Shown here piece by piece: positions 13,934-20,491 of a stretch of 20,491 nt of DNA. How positions within the stretch are numbered: the stretch's first letter is position 1; each line of letters opens with the position of its first letter. The stretch comes from Saprospiraceae bacterium (GTDB taxonomy: Bacteria; Bacteroidota; Bacteroidia; Chitinophagales; Saprospiraceae). The notes below the pieces were generated by a model that ran no database searches, had not been told where the DNA came from, and saw nothing but the letters and a program-made list of their open reading frames with translations. The stretch lies in the NCBI GenBank assembly GCA_014379665.1, contig JACMLK010000076.1:1-20491 (forward strand), read 5' to 3'. Position numbers and translations under genes: made by a program.

Positions 13934-14253
13934 ATAAAAAAATTCACTGCCCAGTATGGCAAGTATTAATTTTTAGTCCAATCTGTATCAATCAATATAA
14001 GGTGTTAGTCACATCGGCTTATACAAATATTGGATCATTCAAGACTTTTTACTCTACTATACCATGAGATTATAAGTCAATTCCTTTAAAGTTACTGTGA
14101 TTTTTGACATTAATGATTTTTATCTTATTAAAATTATATTAAGTGATATTTAACTTATTGTTACTTTTTTGATCATCTCCGGTAACCTTCAATTGAATCC
14201 ATACTTTTGCATTTTATTTAAGATTTGAATATTAAAAATTAAATTCCTGAAGA
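13934..14253. other. Leader region of the 1713-residue protein
   Basis: 320 bases between the tRNA terminator and the next start. The only signals I see are the phased TTAA units at 14128-14171 and the -7 element at 14202-14209. No frame or RNA fold. Confidence 0.5.
14128..14209 (+). promoter_or_regulatory. Promoter of the 1713-residue protein with weak phased TTAA units
   Basis: TACTTTTG at 14202-14209 is a perfect TAnnTTTG with no good -33 element, as expected of an activator-dependent promoter. Start near 14216, leader about 38 bases. Upstream, TTAAAA (14128), TTAAGT (14139), TTAACT (14150) and TTACTT (14161) begin exactly 11 bp apart. They end about 30 bp before the -7 element rather than 9, so membership of the same regulon is doubtful. 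Confidence 0.4.
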
Positions 14254-17200
14254 ATGACAATTACTATTTCCACTCTAAGAACCTATTTTAGTAAATTTTA
14301 TATAGCACTATTGATCACCTCCTTATATGGTGTTTCTTTGAATTCCCAAACCACACTGGAAGCTGGGGATATAGCTATAATTGGCTATCATACCCAAGGA
14401 TCACCGGACAACTTTGCAATACTCATATTAAAAGATTTGGCAGAGAATACTATCTTTTATATAAATGATAATGAAGTTGCTACTCCAGGAAGTACTTCTT
14501 TTACAGATTTAAACGAAAGAGAAGCATCTTTTACAGTAAAGTCCGGTCAGACAGTATTAGCTGGTACTGTAATTGTCTTGCCTTGGGGTGCTGCTGCCGT
14601 TTCCACCATGACCTATGACTGGAGCACGACCAGTAGTGCAGGTCTTGGCAATAACAATGAAGAGTTATATGTATATACTGCACCATCTATAACATCCGAT
14701 ACACCCACAGCATTTATTTATTATGCAAAAATAGGAACCAGTCCAAGTGCTATTCCGAATACTTTAACACTTGGTACTACAGCGATTGCACCCGATGGTT
14801 CGTCTCTAAGATATTCAACCACAAATGCTACCTATGCCGGATGCAAAAGTGTTTTACTAAGTGCCACCGGAAATACAGCAGCTAATTGGAATAGTACGGG
14901 AGCAACCAATATTATTGCCACTGATTGGACCTTTAGTGTGAATCCATCTTGTGCGACCATTTCATGGACCGGAACTTTGGCAGCAATGTCCTCCATATAT
15001 GGGACATTTTCTAATGAAACTTCATTTTTTGTTTCAGGATCCGGAATGAATGAAGGAATCCTGGTGACGCCACCTACTGATTTTGAAGTCTCTCTGACGT
15101 CTGGTGGAGCATTTACTCCTACTGTAACGGTAGGTACAGCGGGTACGATACCATCCACAGAAGTATTTATCAGATTAAAATCTGACGCAACAGTCGCAGA
15201 TTCCCCTTACAGTGGTAATATAGTTTTATCAAGTTCAGGTGCATCTTCTATAAATATAAATATTCCCGCGAGTAATGTCAGCCAGTTAGGAATAACTTCA
15301 ACAGGTGCTATGGCATCAGATAAAGAATATGATGGTAATAATATGGCTTCAATAGCCGGCGCTACTCCAGTCGGACTGGTTAATGGAGATGTTATCTCGA
15401 TCACAGGGGGTGGTACATACGCTTCTTCAAATGTCGGAAATGATATAAATATTACACCTTTACTAGTATTAGTTGGTTCCAATTCCACTAGTTATACATT
15501 ATCACAACCCAATGGATTGTCTGCTGATATAAACCCAAAAGTGCTGACAATAACAGGATTAACTGCAAACAATAAACTTTATGATGGCACGACGACAGCA
15601 TTTTTATCAGGCACACCTATGCTGGTAGGTGTCATTTCCGGCGACACACCAAATGTATCAATTTCAGGAAGTTATGTGGCGAATTTTATTGATCCAAACG
15701 TAGGTATTGCTATTCCTGTTATTGTTTCCGGTTACACACTCTCAGGATCAGCTTCAGGCAATTATTCTTTAACTCAGCCTTCAGGCTTATCGGCTGATAT
15801 TACATCTTTACCATCACCAGTGATAACAAGTGTTTTAACAGCGATTGCAACTTACGGAGAAGTTGCTCCAATGTACACAATAACCGCAACAGAGTCTCCG
15901 ACCAGTTATAATGCTTCAGGGTTACCGGATGGATTAAGTGTAAATACATCTAATGGCGAAATAACCGGTACACCTACCGGCCTTCCAGGAGTATTTAATG
16001 TATTGATTTCTGCAACTAATTCAGGTGGAACCGGCAATGCTACCCTGGTGTATACGATAAACCCCAAAACATTGACTGTAAATAATGCCTCAGCCGATAA
16101 TAAAATATATGACAGAACAAATACAGCCACTATTTCTGGTTCAACACTATCAGGCATAGTAGGAAGTGATCTGGTTACTATAAATAATAGCGCTACCTTT
16201 GCTTCTGTCAATATTGGAACATCTATTATGGTTAATTCCACTCAAACATTAAGTGGTATTGATGCTCCAAAATATTCACTGACATTACCTTCCGGGCTGA
16301 CAGCTGATATTACTCCTAAAATTTTGACGATTCAAGGGGCAGTTGCACAAAACAAAATTTATGATGGAAATACAACTGCAACAATAACCGGAACACTTAC
16401 CGGTGTAATTTCACCAGATATAGTTACATTAACATTATCAGGAAATTTTGCTACATCTGCGGTTGGAAATGGAATTGTTGTAACATCAACATCTATCATT
16501 GAAGGTGTAGATGTTGGAAATTATATGTTAACTCAACCTACGGGTTTGACAGCCAATATTACAGTTGCAATAATTGCAAACTGGACTTATGAACCTTTAC
16601 AGGGAAATTCTGCTAACCCTACACCAAATGTTGGAACTGGTACGTCCGCATTAGTAGGTGAAATGGTTGGATTTGGTGGAACGGGAACAGGGATGAATAC
16701 ATTAACCGGATGTGGTTCACAAACATCAGGAACAAGCGCCTGGGCCATTTCGAGTGCTAAACCAGGTACTGTAAATGAGTCTAGTGGAGCACAGTTTAAC
16801 ACAAGTACTCTTGGATATGAAAATATAATGGTTTCCTGGGAGCAACGCTGGTCAAATACAGCTACGAATACGGTCAGATTACAATATACGACTGACGGTA
16901 CTAATTGGATTAATTTCAATATGACTTCCGGTAATACTTCCTTTTGTTTAGGTTCTTTAAACGATGGGCGGTTTGAAACCAATACTTCTGGTGATCAATA
17001 CCGCAGAACTTCAGTTGATTTGTCTTCTATTTCAAATGTAAATCATAAAGTTAATTTTGGAATCAGGGTTGTGGCGGCACATTACCAGACAACCACTGAA
17101 TTCAGACAAACTGCAAACCCCAATACTCAGGCAACAGGTGGAACATGGAGATTTGATAATGTAAAGTTTGAAGGCATTCCAACAACACCTCCTCCCTCAC

Positions 17201-19395
17201 CAACAGTAAACCTTTCAGTTAGTACGGGTACTGCTCAGGAATCCGAAAACACTATAATCACAATTACGGCAACAGCAAGTGCACCAGTTTCCGGCAACCA
17301 GACAGTGAATGTGGGTATTTCAGGTGCTAATATCACCGGAGACGATTATAACCTTTCAAACAATACGATCACCATTCTCAATGGTCAAACACAAGGATCT
17401 GTTACATTAATTATCCTTGATGATGCAGTGCTTGAATCAGATGAGACACTTACTGTCACAATCAGCAATCCAACCTCAGGTTTGACATTGGGATCGATCA
17501 CATCACAAAACATCATTATCAGAGAAAATAACTGTAGCTTCCTGAGAAAAACCGGGACAGCTACCAGTACAAACGGCGCTGAAATACCAGCCTATGACCC
17601 ATTGAGTAATCGTATTTTCGTAGTTGCCGGCACTGCGATTGAATATTATTCCTTAAGCAATACCGGTGTTCCTACATTAACAAGTTCAATTATTCCAGGT
17701 TTTACTCCACCAATAAATACAGTTGCAATTCCTAATAGTGTTGCTGTGAAAAATGGAATACTGGCAGTAGGTTATGCTATTCAGAATACAACAACATTAG
17801 CACAAGAAAACGGAAGGGTTGCTTTTTATAATACTATTACAGGTGCTTTAATACAAATTGTTCAGGTTGGTTATCTTCCGGACATGATTGTCTTTTCTCC
17901 CGATGGTACAAAAGTACTGACAGCAGATGAAGGTGAACCAAATAGTTACGGACAGGGAAACTCTTTTGATCCTGAAGGATCAGTAAGTATCATTGACATT
18001 TCAAATGGACCGGAAAACGCCACTGTCCAGATTGCAGGCTTCACTTCATTCAATGGTCAGATAACAACATTAAGAGATGCCGGTGTGAGAATTTTCGGTC
18101 CCGGGGCCACAGTAGCTCAGGATGTAGAACCGGAGTATATAGCATTTTCCAGTGATGGATCCACAGCATTTGTAACTTTACAGGAAAATAATGCTTTTGC
18201 AGAGCTGGATATACCGACAGCAACAATCACACAGATTTTACCTTTGGGCATGAAAAACTTTAACCTTACTGGCAATGGATTTGATGCAAGTGATCGGGAT
18301 TTGACCAGTTCATCTGGACTTATCAATATTCAAAGCTGGCCGGTGTTCGGACTATATCAACCAGATGCAATTGCAAGCTATACCATAAACAATCAGACAT
18401 ATTATATAACTGCCAACGAAGGTGATTCAAGAAATTATACCGGATTCAGTGAAGAGATCAGAGTTGGTGCAGGTGGATATGTGCTTGACCCCACCGTTTT
18501 CCCTAATGCGGGAGATTTAAAACTAAATAACAATCTGGGAAGGCTTCAGGTTACCAATGCTACCGGAGACACAAATATGGATGGGGATTTTGATCGCATT
18601 GAAGTATATGGAGCGAGATCATTTTCTATTTGGAACGAAACAGGTACCTTAATTTATGATAGTGGCGATCAGTTTGAGCAAATCACCGCAACAAAATCAC
18701 CTGCTACATTCAACTCAGAAGGATCCTCTGCCACATTTGATACGAGAAGCGATAATAAAGGTCCCGAACCAGAAGGTGTGACCATAGGTTATATCAATAA
18801 TGTTCCTTATGCATTTATAGGAATGGAAAGGTCCGGTGATCTTATGGTCTACAACGTTTCTACTCCTGCCACACCTGTTTTTATTCAGTATATCAATACA
18901 CCGGAAGATCTTGCAGTAGAAGGATTAACATTTGTATCTGGTGAAAATAGTTTTACTAAAAAACCACTTTTAATTACCACCGCAGAGGTAAGCAAAACTG
19001 TAACTGTTTATGAGATTGGCACTGCTATTGTGACAAACAGCGCAAATGATGGAAGTGGTACATTAAGGGCTGTCATTGGTTGTGTTATTGAAGGTGGAAC
19101 AGTGACTTACGATCAGCCTACGACTACCACAACTATCCTGACAGACATCCTCAATATTAACAAGAGTATCAGTATTCTTGGTCTAAACAATATGGCAAAA
19201 CCAGAGATTACTGTAGATTTTAGCGCATTGGGACTAAATTCAGGGATTTTAATCGGGAATGGAAAAACAATTAATATCAAGAATGTAGATTTTAAGGATA
19301 TTAATAATACGAATTTACCAAATAATTCGGTGATTGAAGTAATGCCGGCAGCTACTTTAAGAATCACAGAATCTACCGTAATAAATAAGCAGTAA
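14254..19395 (+). CDS. Large secreted multidomain protein: YDG repeats, Calx-beta and choice-of-anchor I propeller
   Basis: A 1713-residue exported protein with a signal peptide (hydrophobic core FYIALLITSLYGVSL, ending NSQ at about 32). Domains in order: a beta-rich N-terminal domain (about 33-240: GDIAIIGYHTQGSPDNF), a beta-sandwich (240-345), YDG domains 1 and 2 (345-518, KEYDG 357, KLYDG 441), a putative Ig domain of the He_PIG type (LPDGLSVNTSNGEITGTPTG), YDG 3 and 4 (605-770, KIYDR 617, KIYDG 701), a jelly-roll-like domain (771-980), a Calx-beta domain (983-1092), a choice-of-anchor I beta-propeller (1094-1589) and a short beta-helix-like tail. Propeller signatures are DEGEPNSYG (1225), ANEGDSRNY (1387) and GPEPEG (1503). 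Some propeller relatives are annotated as alkaline phosphatase, on evidence I cannot weigh. The protein ends ITESTVINKQ with no T9SS sorting domain, so surface anchoring is unexplained. The repeats suggest an extended stalk carrying the propeller. Confidence 0.8.
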   Translation: MTITISTLRTYFSKFYIALLITSLYGVSLNSQTTLEAGDIAIIGYHTQGSPDNFAILILKDLAENTIFYINDNEVATPGSTSFTDLNEREASFTVKSGQTVLAGTVIVLPWGAAAVSTMTYDWSTTSSAGLGNNNEELYVYTAPSITSDTPTAFIYYAKIGTSPSAIPNTLTLGTTAIAPDGSSLRYSTTNATYAGCKSVLLSATGNTAANWNSTGATNIIATDWTFSVNPSCATISWTGTLAAMSSIYGTFSNETSFFVSGSGMNEGILVTPPTDFEVSLTSGGAFTPTVTVGTAGTIPSTEVFIRLKSDATVADSPYSGNIVLSSSGASSININIPASNVSQLGITSTGAMASDKEYDGNNMASIAGATPVGLVNGDVISITGGGTYASSNVGNDINITPLLVLVGSNSTSYTLSQPNGLSADINPKVLTITGLTANNKLYDGTTTAFLSGTPMLVGVISGDTPNVSISGSYVANFIDPNVGIAIPVIVSGYTLSGSASGNYSLTQPSGLSADITSLPSPVITSVLTAIATYGEVAPMYTITATESPTSYNASGLPDGLSVNTSNGEITGTPTGLPGVFNVLISATNSGGTGNATLVYTINPKTLTVNNASADNKIYDRTNTATISGSTLSGIVGSDLVTINNSATFASVNIGTSIMVNSTQTLSGIDAPKYSLTLPSGLTADITPKILTIQGAVAQNKIYDGNTTATITGTLTGVISPDIVTLTLSGNFATSAVGNGIVVTSTSIIEGVDVGNYMLTQPTGLTANITVAIIANWTYEPLQGNSANPTPNVGTGTSALVGEMVGFGGTGTGMNTLTGCGSQTSGTSAWAISSAKPGTVNESSGAQFNTSTLGYENIMVSWEQRWSNTATNTVRLQYTTDGTNWINFNMTSGNTSFCLGSLNDGRFETNTSGDQYRRTSVDLSSISNVNHKVNFGIRVVAAHYQTTTEFRQTANPNTQATGGTWRFDNVKFEGIPTTPPPSPTVNLSVSTGTAQESENTIITITATASAPVSGNQTVNVGISGANITGDDYNLSNNTITILNGQTQGSVTLIILDDAVLESDETLTVTISNPTSGLTLGSITSQNIIIRENNCSFLRKTGTATSTNGAEIPAYDPLSNRIFVVAGTAIEYYSLSNTGVPTLTSSIIPGFTPPINTVAIPNSVAVKNGILAVGYAIQNTTTLAQENGRVAFYNTITGALIQIVQVGYLPDMIVFSPDGTKVLTADEGEPNSYGQGNSFDPEGSVSIIDISNGPENATVQIAGFTSFNGQITTLRDAGVRIFGPGATVAQDVEPEYIAFSSDGSTAFVTLQENNAFAELDIPTATITQILPLGMKNFNLTGNGFDASDRDLTSSSGLINIQSWPVFGLYQPDAIASYTINNQTYYITANEGDSRNYTGFSEEIRVGAGGYVLDPTVFPNAGDLKLNNNLGRLQVTNATGDTNMDGDFDRIEVYGARSFSIWNETGTLIYDSGDQFEQITATKSPATFNSEGSSATFDTRSDNKGPEPEGVTIGYINNVPYAFIGMERSGDLMVYNVSTPATPVFIQYINTPEDLAVEGLTFVSGENSFTKKPLLITTAEVSKTVTVYEIGTAIVTNSANDGSGTLRAVIGCVIEGGTVTYDQPTTTTTILTDILNINKSISILGLNNMAKPEITVDFSALGLNSGILIGNGKTINIKNVDFKDINNTNLPNNSVIEVMPAATLRITESTVINKQ
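15286..16563 (+). repeat. Four YDG-domain repeats within the large protein
   Basis: Units at about 15286-15540, 15541-15810, 16066-16320 and 16321-16563, two and two, separated by an Ig-like domain at 15811-16065. Each has K-x-Y-D-G/R near its start, a G-D/S-D-x-V step in the middle and a (N/K)Y-x-L-(S/T)-x-P-x-G-L-(S/T)-A-(D/N)-I end. The third unit has KIYDR in place of KxYDG. Repeats are similar in protein but diverged in DNA, so they are old. Confidence 0.75.
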
Positions 19396-19421
19396 AATTT
19401 TTTATAAAGATCTCGTATTAA

Positions 19422-19883
19422 ATGGACTTAATAAAAATGGTTCCGCTTAGTGATATAGTTGTCTTGCGGTTGGAAATTGCAAGGTTGAGTGAGTTAGCTA
19501 CGGAACTTGCTCAGAAACTTAACATGGCTTCATTGAAACAAACGAGTCAAAATGTTTTTGATAAGGGAATACTGGTATACGGGAATAAAATTAAGAAGTA
19601 TATAAAGTATGATGAGTTGATTATGATCAAAGCAGAAAGTAATTACTCGATCATTTTTTATAAAAATGGTCATTCCGCACTAACATCCAAAACATTAAAA
19701 TATTGGGAAGAAAGATGTGAAGTCGATTTTCTTAGGCGAACACACAAATCATATATTATTAATTTAAAAATGATCAAATCATATGAAATTCTAACTAAAA
19801 ATATTTTACTTGAGGATGGACATATAGCCCTTTATTCAAGATCTAATAAAAAAATAATATCTGAGCTATGCCAACCTCAATAA
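19422..19883 (+). CDS. LytTR-type DNA-binding regulator without receiver domain
   Basis: A 153-residue protein. Residues 1-45 form a helical, Leu-rich segment (VPLSDIVVLRLEIARLSELA) that could dimerise. Residues about 55-150 are a LytTR domain: YDELIMIKAESNYSIIFYKN, then FLRRTHKSYIINLKMIKSYE and LYSRSNKKIISEL. LytTR proteins bind direct repeats, often of about 9-12 bp spacing, and in Bacteroidota they often follow a response-regulator receiver or membrane sensor; here neither is present. It begins 26 bases after the stop of the large secreted protein with no terminator between, so the two are probably co-transcribed. Input signal and targets are unknown. Downstream (19884-20180) there is no gene. 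Confidence 0.8.
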   Translation: MDLIKMVPLSDIVVLRLEIARLSELATELAQKLNMASLKQTSQNVFDKGILVYGNKIKKYIKYDELIMIKAESNYSIIFYKNGHSALTSKTLKYWEERCEVDFLRRTHKSYIINLKMIKSYEILTKNILLEDGHIALYSRSNKKIISELCQPQ

Positions 19884-20180
19884 ACTAAATTTTTAGCTTT
19901 TATTTTGACTTTATAAATTGGATGAATTATAGGAAGTTAAGAAATTCTCAATAATATATAAGACAGTATTTCTAAAAATATTTTATTATTGTTAGCCAAA
20001 ATGTCCGCCAACATAACGCTGGGTCAATTCATTTTTGGGGTGAATAAAAATATTGTTACATTTATCAAATTCTATCATTTCTCCCGGTACATAAAAGCAA
20101 CTTTTTCAAAGATGTTTTGTGCTTGATGATGTGGTTCCCTGTTATTATTGTAAAATTAAAGTGTTATCTATAAATTTGAT

Positions 20181-20491
20181 TTATACTTTGATGATTCTGC
20201 AGGTGTAAACTATTTTATTTTCCTCATTGAAAATATACACAAAGTATATTCCATTTATTAAATGTTTCAAACTTATCATTTCATGATTCAATACTGGCCC
20301 TGAAATTAATGTTTTACCTGATACATCACAAATATTAAACTTATGTAAATAACCATTACAAGATATAAAATTTAAATCACTTGAAATCACATTTTCTTTT
20401 ACATATATGCATGTACTTGTATCTTCTGTATTGCTTAGTTTATCAATAGTATAAAATTCCGTTCCGGAGCAATTATTGTTGTCTGTAACTG
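20181..20491 (-). CDS. C-terminal end of a T9SS-secreted protein (type A sorting domain), 5' part outside window
   Basis: The minus-strand frame is open from the window edge (first full codon at 20489) to the stop at 20181, 102 codons. A GTG at 20390 could look like a start, but the frame runs on upstream without a stop, so this is the 3' end of a larger gene. The last 70 residues fit a type A C-terminal sorting domain: FNICDVSGKTLISG, ISLKHLINGIYFVYIF and a final CRIIKV, as in the common pattern of GK, a LxxGxY strand and a basic, hydrophobic end. This domain takes the protein through the type IX secretion system. Two Cys (TDNNNCSG and STCIYV) precede the domain. The function of the body is unknown. 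Confidence 0.8.
   Translation of the reverse strand, partial: VTDNNNCSGTEFYTIDKLSNTEDTSTCIYVKENVISSDLNFISCNGYLHKFNICDVSGKTLISGPVLNHEMISLKHLINGIYFVYIFNEENKIVYTCRIIKV

Noticed and set aside
14832..18326. Several minus-strand open frames inside the large protein gene
   Set aside because: They are low-complexity reverse shadows of the repeat-rich coding strand, with no domain, promoter or signal peptide.
19949..19991. CAATAATA and TATTATTG as a terminator stem after the LytTR gene
   Set aside because: The stem is all A-T apart from its end pair, the loop is about 27 bases and no clean T run follows.

Overview
The window is about 38-40% GC by impression and carries hallmarks of Bacteroidota. These are promoters of the TTG-N17-19-TAnnTTTG type, no clear Shine-Dalgarno sites, a TonB-dependent receptor with an N-terminal carboxypeptidase-regulatory-like domain, a lipoprotein with an Asp-rich export signal, a type IX secretion (T9SS) sorting domain and a LytTR regulator. 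The gene content suggests a Saprospiria/Chitinophagia-like lineage, but the sequence alone does not settle this.

Layout. At 1-324 (-) is the 5' end of a secreted glucose/sorbosone dehydrogenase-like gene. At 783-2598 (+) a LpxH-like metallophosphoesterase overlaps a MurG-like glycosyltransferase. At 2630-3151 (-) is a small outer-membrane beta-barrel, and at 3521-4489 (+) an exported endonuclease/exonuclease/phosphatase (EEP) fold hydrolase. At 8741-4511 (-) a three-gene operon encodes a fused O-/N-acyltransferase of the OlsF type (ornithine/glycine lipid synthesis) and two GT4 glycosyltransferases. At 13255-9083 (-) lie a TonB-dependent receptor and a beta-helix surface lipoprotein, closed by a strong terminator. 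At 13655-13933 are a broken and an intact tRNA-Arg with a terminator. At 14254-19883 (+) a 1713-residue secreted multidomain protein (four YDG repeats, Calx-beta, choice-of-anchor I propeller) is followed closely by a LytTR-only regulator. At 20181-20491 (-) is the C-terminal end of a T9SS cargo protein.

Main hypothesis. The promoters of the TonB receptor, the OlsF operon and the EEP hydrolase share one architecture: TTAACA-like hexamers at exact 11-bp spacing, the last one 9 bp before the -7 element. The receptor and OlsF promoters align without gaps (33 of 48 positions by eye). Direct repeats with an 11-bp period are the layout of PhoB/PhoP (Pho) boxes. The genes behind these promoters fit phosphate starvation: phosphorus-free aminolipids and glycolipids, a secreted phosphoesterase-fold enzyme, and an outer-membrane uptake pair. 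I therefore propose a phosphate-limitation, lipid-remodelling island. The promoter similarity is seen directly; the regulator and the signal are inferred.
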